Assembly (NCBI GenBank): GCA_010909165.1
Contig: MU008216.1
Location: forward strand, 62,001 to 126,000
From: Anthoceros angustus
Taxonomy: Eukaryota > Streptophyta > Anthocerotopsida > Anthocerotales > Anthocerotaceae
Direction: 5' to 3'
Length of the DNA: 64,000 bases
The stretch's first letter is position 1. The number at the start of each line of letters is the position of its first letter. This document shows, in pieces, positions 46,344 to 58,322 of the stretch. Below the pieces are notes generated by a model. The model was not told where the DNA came from. It searched no databases and worked only from the letters and a program-made list of their open reading frames with translations. The position numbers and the translations under genes were made by a program.

Positions 46344-49300
46344 ATGGCTTCCTCTGATGAGGAGGAGACATTAGGCATCTCAAGGAATCAAAAGCGTGCC
46401 CTCAAAAACATGTTGAGCCGCTCACAGCGTGTGAGTCGAGCCTTGGAGGCAATGCCAAAGTGGAAGCGTTCCGCCTGGTCTTGGCATGAAGGAGACTACA
46501 ACTTGCGGGTGGAAGGAGTGGATGTTCGCCAAAGCAAGTTGCAGCAAGGTTTGAGGGAGGCAGTGGGCGGCCAGGACGTGCTTACCCTCTGGTTTGGGGT
46601 AACTGGAACAGGTAATGATGCTTATGGGTGGAAGGGATCGGATAAGTCGGACAAGGAGTGGAGAAACATCGGCGACTTGGTTTTCAAGATATAAAGCGAG
46701 TTAGTCTTGGGGCGGAAGATCCCTAGGTTGATGGCCATTGGCATCCTTGTTGAGAAAAAGCTGCACAGGTCTGTCAGTTGGCTGGCCTATGCACAGAAAA
46801 CTAATGAGGTAAAGGCCTCCAAGCACAAGAAATGTGAGGACATGGAGAAGGATAAGAAAGTGCACAAGGAGAAGGAGACCCCTGGATCACATGGCCCTAT
46901 GACGAGGTCACAGAGCAAGGGGAAGGGCAAGAAGGCTGTGTTGGGGCCAGTGTCCTCGGACTCTCGAGGACCAGTGATGAGGTTAGCAGTGGCCGTGGAG
47001 AGCAAGACCAAAGGAGGACTTGCATGCACGGGAGCGTGAGCAAGAATGTAATACCGAAGAGGAGGTTGATGTCATAGCTGCGGCTGAGGAGGACGGAAAC
47101 CATGCAGGTCCCGAAGCGGAGGATGTAGAAACGGAGACAGGTGCAATGTCAGGTGGGTTTTTCTTATAGTTTTAGATTCCCTGCGGTTTGTTCCCTGGTT
47201 TTCGCATCCATCACGTTTAACAGGTTTTGAGCTTGATTTATGTGAGCTTGCTCTTATTGATTGCATAGAGGGAGCAACAAGCTTGACAAGTTCTTTGCTG
47301 GTCTTGACTTAGCCTCAGTCTTGTAAAGTTCACTTACAAGCTTGCTAAGCGTATCTTTGTTTGTGTGAGCTTGGTGTTTTCGTGGATTCGAGATAGACTC
47401 TTGCGGTAGCTCAATTGTGAGGATTCTTCACGGAGGGAGGGAGGAGAGGGGCCTCATGGGCATTCCGACATCTATCCGTGCGGTTTGGCGGGGGGCCACT
47501 GGGCACATCAACACCTAGTGGTGTCTTGTCATGTCATGTTCGCATGTAGTGTGCTTGTCATGTCGTCATCCTTATGCGTCCGTCATGCATGGCGGGTGGT
47601 GATACGGTGGCGTCTTAGTGTGGGCGGTTTCTTGATCGTCGTGTATTCACGCGGTGGAAGTGACATTTGTTCATCTTGTCATGTCACGTTACGTAAGCAT
47701 TTGTTCATCATCTCATCGTGTCACGTTGTGCACTGTGGGCATTTGTTCATCATCGTGTCACGTTGTACTGTAGGCATCTGCTTGTCATCATCTCACGTTG
47801 TGCACACTGGGCAATTGTTCATCTTGTCATCATGTCACTTTGTGCACTTGTGGGCATTTGTTCATCTGTCATCATGTCACGTTGTGCACTGGGCATTTGT
47901 TCATCATCATCATGTCACGTTGTGCACTGTGGGCATTTCTCCGCCGTCATGTTGTCATGGACATCTTAATGCTGATGCCATTGTTATTATGTGACATTGT
48001 GGACACATGTGCAGCTATTCATGCTGGCATTCTGTCACATTTTTGGACCTGTGGGCACTTTCTCATCTTGTCTTCTTGGGTGGCATGGTGGACATGTTAG
48101 CATTTCCTCAAGTTGTCGTGTGCACACTTGTTTTCGTGTGTAGGCTGGGATACGCTAGAGTTGCACACAAAGATCAAAACGCAACTGGTGGAAGACCTCA
48201 TCTCCTTGTCGAAGCAAGAGACCAGGCTGTCGGTGATTGCAAGCGAGGAGACAAGCAACCTTGCAGCAGCAAAAATTGCTCTAGGGAGCTCACAGCGCGC
48301 CCTTGGCGCAATCTGCTATAACAAGGAGGTGCGGTTATGTGGAGCGTCATCAACTTCATACTCACAGGCACCTAATTATGTCGTCCTTTGCGGTAGAAGA
48401 TGCACATGTTGCTCGTGTCCGTGTGCGTGCAACGGAGGCGGCGGACAATCGAGAGCCAACAACAAAAGCGTGACGCCCTCAGCACGTGTCAGCGGAGGAT
48501 TTACATGATGCCTTTGGCCGCATACATAGCTTGACGCTCAAGAAAGAAAGGACTCCTCAATGGATTCCAGCCCTTCTTACACTAGCGAATGTAGCCCTCC
48601 GGATCACGAAGTCTGCGTGTGCACAGTACTTCGTATATGCATGCCTTGTTTTGTGTCGAGATCTATTCCATGCATCTAAGCGCAATTGGTTTTGTGGTGC
48701 TATGTAGGGATTCGGATGCTATGACTTTGTTTTCCTCCCTTGTGGGCCTTTTTTCACGATGTATGCCTCTACCAACATGTCGGTCGGGTGACTGCCCCAA
48801 TCCTTGTTCTCTTCAAGTCCCCCGTGGTTGCAGGCCAAGGGTTGGCCATTCACTAGTGGAGTCCAACGGATGCACAGGAGCGTGACCCGAGCGAGTGGAC
48901 GAGCATTATCATGGTACTGCAGAATTCCACATCATGGAGCACCGTTTGGAAGAATTGTTGGGGGCGGTCGCAGATAGTGCCCTGGTGACTCACATAAGAA
49001 GGCGGTTCATGAGTCTCACAGTTAGTAGTGCTCTAAGGTTGTTGCTTTGCATGGAAAAGCTATATGGACCTTTGTGCTAGCAATTCGCTTGTCCCTAGGC
49101 ACATATAGTAGGCTGCCTGTCCTCGCTTGGCGGTGCGGCGTTGATCACACCACCACGTGGGCGGCCACCTATCCCAAAGCGATTCATTGCCCTGTTGGCC
49201 AATGCACAACTATGTCATGGAATCGCGGATCTGGTGGTCCCTGTGTCTCAAACCAGATTGAGTCCTGGTGAGGCACGCACTACAGTGCAATGTGGCCGCG

Positions 49301-50271
49301 TGTTGGCCCACTCATGTGGCGATCCAGTGATGTCATGTTTGGGGTTGGCTCCTTTGGTTGATGCAGATGCCTCTCACGTGGCGACTTCTTTGTTTTCAGC
49401 CCCGATTTTGATTCCACTCCATGGGTGGGTCAGTTGGTGGTGTGCCACAAGGTGGGCACCCATGTGTGGCCGTCGGTGAAGGAGGATACCGGTTTTTCTA
49501 CAGAGGATACCCGAGGATACCGTGCGGTGGACACCCACCTTGTGCATGATGATGAAACTAGGCATCAAGAATGACACACGGCTTGTGCGCAGACACGCAA
49601 CACTGTAGAACTTGTGCCGTCGTGTGGAAGTGACCACGGATGCAAGAAGATGAGGTGGAGGTGCCCGGCAAGGATGGGGAGGGCGTGACCACTATGGCGG
49701 TGGCTTTGCAGTGGTATGGATGTGGCCACTTGTCTTTGGTGTTCCAATGGCCGATTCTCTGCGGTGAAGCGGCCACTATGTGTCGAGCCACCATGAAGTG
49801 GCTATTGTCATTCATAAGGATGCGGAGAAATCGCCACTTCAAGCATGCTACGAAGTGGTGGAGGTATCTGGTGGACGACGTCAGTCTTTGCGTAGAAAAG
49901 GCAAGCCGGAGCAGACTCCAGGAACTTTGAAACGGAAGGGTGCCTCCAAGTCCGGGAGACCAGGGCGTCCCAAGAAAGCTTCACAAAGTGCCATGGTGGA
50001 ACAACCGGCAGGTTTGGAATTTGGTGCAGCGTCCCCATGTGCAGGAGATAACTTCATGGTGCGTTCGAGGCCTGGTAATAAAGAGAAAGTCCTCTGGTAT
50101 GTATTGCGTTGCACAGAGCCCATGGTCACATTAGCTGTGCAAACTGAAGATCCAGCGTGGGGTGGTGAGATTTTTGCAGCAGGTGAAAAGGTTGTGAAAG
50201 GTTACTACTATGAGCGGTGCCCTCGACAAAGTGCCTACCGACTCGGATTCGAGCCACGTGGTGACCCATAA
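46344..50271 (+). pseudogene. Unrecognised multi-exon gene-like unit with AT-hook and GDNF module
   Basis: The first block starts ATGGCTTCC and reads MASSDEEETLGISRNQKRAL through WSWHEGDYNLRVEG to GDLVFKI. An in-frame TAA (46692) follows, then the same frame continues (GRKIPRLMAIGILVEKKLHR) to 47039. A frame change leads to an acidic stretch (EEEVDVIAAAEEDGNHAG) ending at donor TCAG/GTGGGT (about 47153). After an intron bearing a minisatellite, a helical block resumes (LHTKIKTQLVEDLISLSKQE, about 48150-48310). Later blocks near 48490-48620, 48900-49040 and 49140-49480 require frame changes. The last block (49790-50271) holds an AT-hook-like GRPGRPKK, then GDNFMVRSRPG, LWYVLRCTEP and FAAGEKVVKGYYYER. 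No family is recognised. It is probably an element-encoded gene, decayed or affected by indel errors. Confidence 0.5.
47665..47945 (+). repeat. Intronic minisatellite of about 40 bp, eight copies
   Basis: The unit GCATTTGTTCATCATCATGT followed by CACGTTGTGCACTGTGG recurs about eight times with small indels. It lies inside the presumed intron (about 47154-48145) of the surrounding gene-like unit. Donor TCAG/GTGGGT and acceptor GTGTAG/GCTGGG join in frame. Confidence 0.85.
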
Positions 50272-52700
50272 TGCTTGAGGCATCGACCACAAAGTTTCCA
50301 ATGGTAGCTATTCCGGGGCCAATGAGAAGAACAAGAACACTCCGACTTTGGCTCTCTGCTGGATATAGAACATGGTTGGATCAAGTTGTGGCGACATAGC
50401 GTAAAGGGAGGGGTCCTGCAAAATATACATGGGCTTGCTTTGTTCTTAGTCCACAGTGGTCACTTTTTGTCAAGGGTTGTAGACATGTGTAGGATGCTGT
50501 GGATGGACAGTATTAATGTGCAAGCATCCATAATTGGCATAGATGTGAATCCTTGCACTTTTGACAATCATGTTACTTGTGGGAGAATGCACTGGTTTTG
50601 TGGGTCCTGTGAAGCAATTCTCCGTTTGTAGTTCTTAGCGTTGGGAGGAAGCTACCGGTTGTAATTGCTCAATTACGAGCAAACCCGGACTTCGCGAGAA
50701 AGAGGGCCTCGGATGGTCTCTGAAACAATGCCTCGAGTCGATCCGTTCAATGCTCGTGGCGGACACATATACAATTCCAATGACACGATTAGTTTAATGA
50801 CACACGGCCATGTAGACATTTTGTGATGAACACACAACAAAGGCGGGCTCTGCAGAACCAGCTTTAACATGAAACCAAAGATCCAAAATATGCCACACCA
50901 CCGATTTCACATGCCACCCTCGTGGCCCAAAGTATGTAATGTACAATGCCACAAAACAAGCATCAAGGGATGCCTCCGCCATCCACCCATTGTCACACAA
51001 CCTATCTAGTGTCGTGGATGTGCGAGCCAGCCCGACGGAAGGAACTTGTTGCCCGACCTCGGGTGGCGCCCTCAATCTATCATCGCCATGATGTCCTCCT
51101 CGCTTGAGTCCCCGCGGCATGCGGATCGGTGCCTTCGCCGTCAACCCGACCACCTCCATGATGTGCGGCGTGCTGGCGGCGGTGGAAGGCACAGCATACA
51201 CACGATCTCGGACCTTCTTCCGATGGCTTGCGTGCCTTGGCGTTCCATTCGATGCAAGTAGTGTGCGCCAAGGTGACTAGTGACTTTCATCATTGACAAA
51301 TGGTGATACTCACCTCCGCCAAGAGGGTGCCACAGGCCAGCTTGCCTAATCCGGCTTGAAGATTCCATGTCCCTCCCCACACCAACCACTCCTCCCAAGT
51401 GCATGCTTCCATTGCATACAAGAGCGAAGTCCGCAACGTCGATCTCCACAAAGGACAAAGGCGGGCTAGCTTGCGTGGTCTCTGAGTGCTTGCCGGCTTT
51501 AAATTGCCAATGCCAGGAGGCCACTCGTGTGCATAAGGCCCGAAGGGTGGGTGACATGATTACTTTCGCTGAAACATGCCCAAGTGTAAGGAAAGCAAGG
51601 CCTGGATGGCCAATCACTGGCGATAGATTTTGAAAATTCGACCTCGATCCTTTCAACAGCTTGTCGAACCCGGCATAGGGGACCAAAGATTTGAGGCCAA
51701 CGTGACCAAGAGTCCGACATGACAAAGAGTGCATGGAGTCTGCTTTGTTTGCAATGATTGAAAATGGGAAAACTAGGGCCATTTACCCGGAGATAAAGAA
51801 TTTCACAAGCCGTGAGCAGTAGCGCGAAGCAATGTCTCAAACACATCCACAAAGTTCTTAACGCCGGCTTCATGCTTGCTATAGCCCACTACAACTTCTC
51901 GCAAGTTGCGGCTCTTCAAGGACAACACATGAACTTGAAACCACGGGGTATCGCCCACCACCGCTGGCGTCCTCTTTCGTGTTTTCAAACCTATTTGTTA
52001 TTGTGCCGTTAGAACCTTCAACATGTGGACAATCAACCTCTTGCTGGTCGGGGTTGCGCCAAGTCACCAGCCTCCCGAGTCATAAATGATTGTCTCAGTT
52101 TAGGTGATGCGCACCAATGTTTGAATTTTGTCCAGAACTCCTTTTGCACCTTGAACTCAAGCTAGTAACCTTGAATGTCATGCTCCAACTTGAATTTGCA
52201 CATAGGCGCAGTGCGGCTTATGCGTCCACGACACCCACCTCGGCTCTCGCTGCTCGGATCCTGCACCGGCGAGCCTTTCAGCAAATTCTAACGTGCCTTC
52301 ATTAGCATTCCTACACCCAATAGATACCCCAACTCCCAAGTCGGATCGGCTTTGAAAGATCCAAAGGATACAAGCTTGACATTCCAACCGGAGCGGAATC
52401 ACAACATGCAGCCCGTGCGGCCTTACAGAACCCATTGCGTTATCCTCATCAAGCACAAGCGTCATGATGAATCAAAGCATCCTCCTCACATTCAGCGTCT
52501 TGAGGGGCGGAAGGTGAGTAGACACTTCTGGCGGTCGCGGGCGCCTCCCTCCAACTCCCAGTTTGGTTTGCCATGGACCCTCCACGCCGGCCCCGGTGTG
52601 AATGAAGAGTCCCCCGTGCAACACCGCACTAACAACGCCGCACGCACTAACACTGTCCCGTCAAAATAAGCCGGTAAGAAGGATTGTGAGAAAGCGGCAC
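50272..52700 (-). other. Unidentified minus-strand fragments
   Basis: No recognised domain. Two minus-strand frames look partly protein-like: 51782-51141 (213 codons open; TRVASWHWQFKAGKHSE and PLSFVEIDVADFALVCNGS) and 51201-50794 (DNGWMAEASLDACFVALYI, HVKSVVWHILDLWFHVKAG). They may be pieces of one decayed element gene, but frames do not join cleanly. 50272-50790 holds nothing recognisable. Confidence 0.3.
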
Positions 52701-52730
52701 GTCTCGGGAGTAACCTAACAAGCGGCCCAC

Positions 52731-52992
52731 ATCACCACATCCCCACATCACCACATCCCCATCCCCACATCCCACATCCCCATCACATCCCACATCCCAC
52801 ATCCCCACATCCCCATCCCCATCCTCCCCACATCCCCACATCCCCACATCCCCACATCCCACATCCCACATCATCCCACATCATCCCACATCCCCACATC
52901 CCCCCATCATCCCCACATCCCACATCCCACATCCCCATCATCCCCACATCATCCCCACATCCCCACATACCCACATACCACATACCCACATA
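52731..52992 (+). repeat. CCCACAT/CCCCACATC satellite tract
   Basis: About 260 bp of 6-11-bp units (CCCACAT, CCCCACAT, CCCCATC, CATACC at the 3' end) have no other sequence. The minus strand is therefore a long series of GGG/GGGG runs spaced by ATGT or AT, suited to G-quadruplex formation. Open frames through it (Gly/Asp/Val-rich) are artefacts. Confidence 0.95.
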
Positions 52993-53049
52993 CCCTGAGT
53001 TTTATCAAACTTGAGCTCCCACTCCCGACCGCATCTATTAGGGGCGAAG

Positions 53050-53605
53050 CAGGATATCGACAAAGCAGCGTTATAGCACGAATTTGGGTCACAAGTCTTG
53101 AGCCAAAAACATTTTGTAAGCGGTACCTGCAAAACTGTCTAGTGTGACAACATAGTCTAGTAAACTCAGAAGCAGGTGACAACATAGTGTGACAACATAG
53201 CGGCCCGGAGCAATGTGAAAATAGAAACCTGGGGCACGACACTTGCATTAATTCGTTGTCCTCCTCGCGATGCAGTGTTCATCCAATCGGGTTGTGCTCA
53301 TCTCAAGGCTGAGAATGAACATGATCTATCGAGAACAGCGAGATATTAGCAAAAGCAGCGCGTTATAGCACGAATTTGGGTCACAAGTCTTGAGCCAAAA
53401 ACATTTTGTGAAGCAGTGCCTGACCTTGCAAAGCTATAGTGTGACAACATAGTGTAGTAAACTCGGCGAAGCAGTGACAACATAGTAGATCGATACGCGG
53501 CCGAACAATGTGAAAATAGCAACCGGGCACGGCGGCTTGCATTAATTCGTTCTCCGCGATGCAGTGTTGATCGAATCGGGTTGTGCTCATCTCAAGACCA
53601 CCAGT
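53050..53605 (+). repeat. Tandem duplication of about 285 bp
   Basis: A segment with GTTATAGCACGAATTTGGGT, CAAAAACATTTTGT, GTGACAACATAGT and TTGCATTAATTCGTT occurs at about 53050-53310 and again at about 53345-53605. The inner GTGACAACATAG motif is itself repeated two to three times per copy. Function is unknown. Confidence 0.85.
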
Positions 53606-54385
53606 TGATCATGAACCACGAACTGACTTCCACCGGTAGTACTCACCTTCCTCGGTTGCTTTCATAGACATAGGCGGTGACTTGTTCACAGGCTTGTGGT
53701 TAGCCTATATGGACTTCTCCATCGTGCCCATGTGGTGCCATTGTGAGCTTGCATGTCGAACAATTTGAGGGTGAAAATAGCATTCCTCCGGATCAGCCAA
53801 AGCTATACACAGACTGGGCAGACTGTGGCGCGACTTTCGCGATGCCCGGAGCGCGACAATCCGTGTCGTTGTAGGAAGAAGTCCGTTCCCAAGGAATGAT
53901 AGGCTCCGTTTGCGTTTGGTGATTCCTACCGCTTGCGCTCGTTCGGCCTCAACGCACATACTCTAACTACTCTAGCGTTCCGTCTGCCGGTATGGCCAAG
54001 CGTTTGAGACCCGTTCGCGTCGTATCGTTCATTAATCACTCACACATCATCCTTTCCTCTCTCCCCTCACGCTACACTCCTCGGTCTTAGAAAAAGCGGG
54101 TTACAGTCGGACCTCCTCCGTCGTTCGCCTCTCCGTCCGACTCTGCCGCCCTCCGGAGTTCCTCCGGCTCACCGTTCGATCCGTTCGGTCTTTGGGCGGC
54201 TCGGGCGAGCACGGGTCACCGATCACCTTCCACTGCACACACCACAACACGTTAGGTGTCACGGGACCACAGTCAATCTCCCGGGTGCCGTGCACCTTTC
54301 GGTGACTCGGGACTCACGTTAGCAAGAAGACACACAAAGGTGCAGAGCGGCATCAACACCAAGAAGATGATTTATTGGGGCCTTA
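53606..54385 (-). promoter_or_regulatory. Possible LTR leader region of a minus-strand retroelement
   Basis: Read on the minus strand, a CGAGTATAAGAGGGC box (TATAAG at about 54393-54398) is followed by AATAAATC near 54370 and then by a leader with the donor-like or U5-like GTGTTGTGTGCAG at about 54235. This looks like an LTR R/U5 segment. No paired LTR or primer-binding site was identified. 53606-54050 contains nothing recognised. Confidence 0.3.
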
Positions 54386-54979
54386 GCCCTCTTATACTCG
54401 CCGAAGGTCGGCCTTTATTACACCTCTATTACGGTGAGGGCCATTTCGGGGTGCCTAACCAGCCGCCTACTACCCTATTCCGCCTATCGCCGTCGGTGGT
54501 GGGGGTGGGATAGCCCCTCATTCCTTCTTGGCACCGGCCCAAAGCGAGCCACTGCGGCGCCTGTCGGATGATCGCGGACCCCTTCCTCTTCAGTGCAGCC
54601 GAGGCGCCACGGCGCGGCGACAGCGGCGATCACCACCAAGTCTTCCTCGTCCTCCCTCTTCTCTCTCGGGCCCTGCGCGTGGGCCCTCAAGGGTTGGATC
54701 TGCTGGGGTTGGTGGTGTGGCTCTCCCCACTCCCAGTTTGGACCTCGGGACCTGTCTGACTCGGTCCGGACCTCTAGGTCAGTCTTCCCTCTGAGTCCGG
54801 TCTCACTGGGCCGGCCTTCTTTAGTCAGGTCCTCGGGGCCGGGGCCTGAGGTCCGGTCTTGGACCCAACCCCACAGGGTCGGACCTCGGGGTCGGACTCG
54901 TCACTGAGTCTGGATCCCTAAGTCGGACTTCCTTGAGGCGGACCTCGGGATCGGCCTTTCCTCAGTCCGGACAAAGTCA

Positions 54980-57830
54980 GGACCCTCGACTCTGGGCATG
55001 CCTCCTCGCCGGGCTCACGGGTTCATCCTGAGCCCTCCCTTGGTTCCCGAATGCCCGGTTGCACCTTTCCTTCCTCTCAAGATCCTCCTCGTCCTTCCAT
55101 GCGAGGTCTTCTTACCTCGGTGTGGCGCCTTCCTCCTCCCGGTTCCTCCAGCTGCTCTCCCGCGCTGCTGCTGCCGTCGTCAAGCAGGCTCCTAGGACTC
55201 CAGCGGTTGTCTTGTCCCGGGTCCGTCCTCTCGCTCCTCCTTCCATCCCGGAGTCCACCCTCACCTGGGGTGGCGCGGGACCTCGAGCCTTGAGGGCTCT
55301 GCGTGGTAGTAAGGCGGTCGGAATCGACTTGAATCGCCTCCTCTACATGAGCCGGGCACCGTACTCCCTCCTCAGGTGCTCGTGGCCCAGGATCGCCCAC
55401 TGCTTGGCTTTGTCTCGTGGCCAAGCTTACGGTAGGCGGACTCCCTTGAGGCCGTCAAGGCTGCCTCAGTTACCTCTTGCAACCTTGCTGCTCGGCGTTC
55501 TCCTCCTCCGTCGTTGTTCCGGCTCAGCCATTTGCGGGCCATGGGTGAGCTCCTTGCTTCCTGGCCGGACGAGCAAGCTGTACCTTTCCTCCGTGCTTTC
55601 CTCCCTTCTCTATTCTTTCCGGAGGTCCTCCACTTCCTTCTCCAGGCGGTATCCCGTCAGGCTCACGGCTTCCGCCACATCCTGCTGCAACCTTGCGGCG
55701 TCGAACTCCTTGCACGCCGCTTTATTCTCCTCCGTCTTCAAGCGGGCTGGGCGTTCCACCTCTCGCTCGAAGTCTTGGATTCTCGTTGAGAACCTGCTGC
55801 TCCGATGCATCTTGGGTTGCAACTCCAAAGTGTCCTGTTGTCCTCCGGCTCCTGCGCCCCCTTCTACCTCCTGCGTGCACAGGGTCCCCAATCTCCCGGG
55901 TCTGGCCTCAGCCTCCTCACGGCTCGGCCGTGCTTGCTCCATGACCACTTGCTCGGCCTTGATTGGCGGCTCTCGGCCGCCTCCTCCACGGTTCGATCAC
56001 GCATAGTGATCGCGATCGGCCCGTGGCCTCCGCCTCCTTGGCCACCTTCACGAGCCTCTCGGCTTGGCTCTGGTCGTCAGGCTGCCTCGCGAGATCCGCG
56101 CCCGTTCGCTTGGGCGTCCTCGCTTCTGCTGCGCTCGCCCCTCTGCTGCGGAGGTCCTCCCGCGCTTGGGCCTCCTTGGCTGCCCGGTATTCCTCGGTGA
56201 AGGAATTTAGTCCGGTCCTTGCGGATGGACGGACCTCCCTCTCCGCCTCCGGCGTTTTCCTTCCTCAATCCTGCCCGAGCTTGGCCTTCCTTCTCGCCTC
56301 ACTGGGCTCCCTCCAGCTCACGGAGGCACCATGCGCCTCGGGTGGCTTCCACCTCCAGGCCTTCTCGGCCATCCCAGACCCCGGCATACCGTCCATGGCG
56401 GTGGCAGGACCGCCGTGTTTCCTCCACGGCCTGAGTGAGGCTCCCACAAAGTCCGTGCGGGGCCGGCATCTCCAGTCCGTCAAGGACCTCCATACCGCAT
56501 CCGGAGCAAGTCGGGGGGGTTCTCGGACAATCGGGACCCTTGGGTCACGAGTCTTTGGCTCGGGCTTCCCCTCCTTGGCCCTTTTGGCGAGCTCCTTCTC
56601 GCCCTTTTCCTCCACAGGGCTCGGCGGAGGTGATGGAGTCAGGAGCCGCCCTTTGCCCCTTCACATCGGCGGGGCGGCTCTGGATCTGCTGCCGGTGTCC
56701 TCCTGCTCACAGGCGGCGTCCTTCGCCCTCCTTCTTTCCTTCCTCGCTTCTTGCCACTCGTCGGCGGGGAAGAAATCTTGCACCAGGGGTGCAGCGTTGG
56801 TAATAGTGGTCTTGCGTTTCTTGGCTCTCTCACAGTCGGCGGGGCTCCTCGGTAGGAGTGATGGCCGGTGGCTGCAGGGTCACTTCTCTTGGTGCACGGT
56901 TGGGGCACGGAAGGAGGGAGGCGGGGTGCTTCCATACTTCCACAGGTGGTGAGGGGTCCGTTCACGTATGGAGTCAGGAATCCTCGATCGTCCTCCTCCA
57001 GTCCGTTTGGTTTTCGGCCGGCCTCCTCCCTCGGCGCCCTTGCCGCTCCACTTCCGGGGCCTCAGTCCTTTCGGGCGCTCGCTCAAGCTCTCCTTCCTTG
57101 AGGAGTTGAAATGCCCCATACATGGATCGGGTATGGGGCGGCCAGAATGGCGAGGCTTCTCGCTCTGAGCTTGCGAGCCTCACAGCTAAAGGCGAAGATA
57201 ATCCTTCCCAGTCCGCCCTCTTCCCAGCTGCGTAGCGTGCGGGAACACCAATAGATTATCACCAAGGTGATCCACCTTGGTAGTAGGTTCGATGGGCGAT
57301 GATCCGGGCCACCACGACTCGGCCATCCAGCAGGTCGGATATCGACCAACCGTTGGTGGTCGTTGCGTCGAGCCTTAGCATCGGCTGCTGGCCTATCTTC
57401 CCTTCGCCTTGAGGGGCTCGGCACCCTCCCCTCTTCCTCCTTGGGGCGGTTGTAGGCCGCCTTGACCTCAAGGTCCATCGCCTTGGGTCCTCTCGGAGGT
57501 TCTTGGACCGCACCTCCTTGTTGTGCCTTGACATCTTCCGGGCAAACTCCCGGACGGAGTGACCTCAAATGTCGGACCATTTGGAACACGTCCAAATGCC
57601 ACTCCTGCACCAATTCTCCGCTTCACGGGCGAGCCCAAAGTCCGGATAGCGCGGGTCACAATGTTGCGCTCCACAAGGTTCCATGGCTCCCAAACTTCCG
57701 GGCTTTTGGGTGCCATCGCCTTCTTCTCCCTTGGTTCTTGGCCGCTTGGGAGGCTGGCAGCACGTTGCGCCTTCTTCGCGCGTTGCGCTCCGAGCCTCAG
57801 CGGTGAGCAGCGGCGTCGAGTGTCCACGAG
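54980..57830 (-). pseudogene. Gag-like, charged/coiled-coil ORF series of a retroelement
   Basis: The minus strand reads as successive charged segments in changing frames. They are SPEVWEPWNLVERNIVTRAI (about 57710-57650), MSRHNKEVRSKNLRED (about 57534), LDATTTNGWSISDLLDGRVV (about 57375), a Pro/Arg/Lys-rich middle (57100-56080) and a coiled-coil block with RIQDFEREVERPARLKTEEN to YRLEKEVEDLRKE (about 55780-55610). The order and composition fit a plant gag-like polyprotein, and no RT, integrase or protease was seen. The large plus-strand open frames here (55059-56006 and 55963-56952) are Ser/Leu/Pro low-complexity complements and were not accepted. Confidence 0.4.
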
Positions 57831-58322
57831 ATACCGAGCGGTTGCGGGCGCAAGATCGCGAGGTCTCGGTGCCTTGACAGCTTCTTCGCGACCACGCCGA
57901 GTAATGCCGGGCGGGCGCCTCTTCCTGTCCGTGGCGAGTGCATGGCTTACTGCGGCCTCTGGCCAGCGCTACGGCCTTACTCCGCGTACTGCGGCCCCTC
58001 GCGCGCGCGGCCGCGGGCGTGAATACACCCTGCGGCCTGCAGGGTTACAGTCTGACCAGCTGCATGCCGTCCTCCACTCGGGGTCGTCCGTGGCGTCGCC
58101 TGGTCGTCCACGGCCCAACTTCTAAGTTACTTTCCTGGCGTACTGCACGGTCACAGGTGGGTCGGACTTGCACTTATGGCGCCTACCATAGTAGGTCAGA
58201 TGCGTTCCTCACTCCGGTCGGAGTATACTCGAGTGCCGTCCGAGTGCTGCTCCATCTTATTTCCCCTTTTCCGCCTCATTTTATCCTTCACTCCTACAAA
58301 AAAACAAAACCCTACCTATTTT

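Noticed and set aside
46344-46694. Stop-codon reassignment (TAA as Gln) as in some ulvophyte algae
   Set aside because: The kinesin and dioxygenase end naturally at TAA, and their conserved C-termini fit; one in-frame TAA does not support a variant code.
52647-52989. Gly/Asp/Val-rich ORFs on the minus strand
   Set aside because: They only reflect the CCCACAT tract translated in reverse; no start context or domain.
55059-56952. Two long plus-strand ORFs (315 and 329 codons)
   Set aside because: Ser/Leu/Pro/Arg low-complexity text with no domain; the opposite strand gives coiled-coil and charged gag-like segments, so these are complements.
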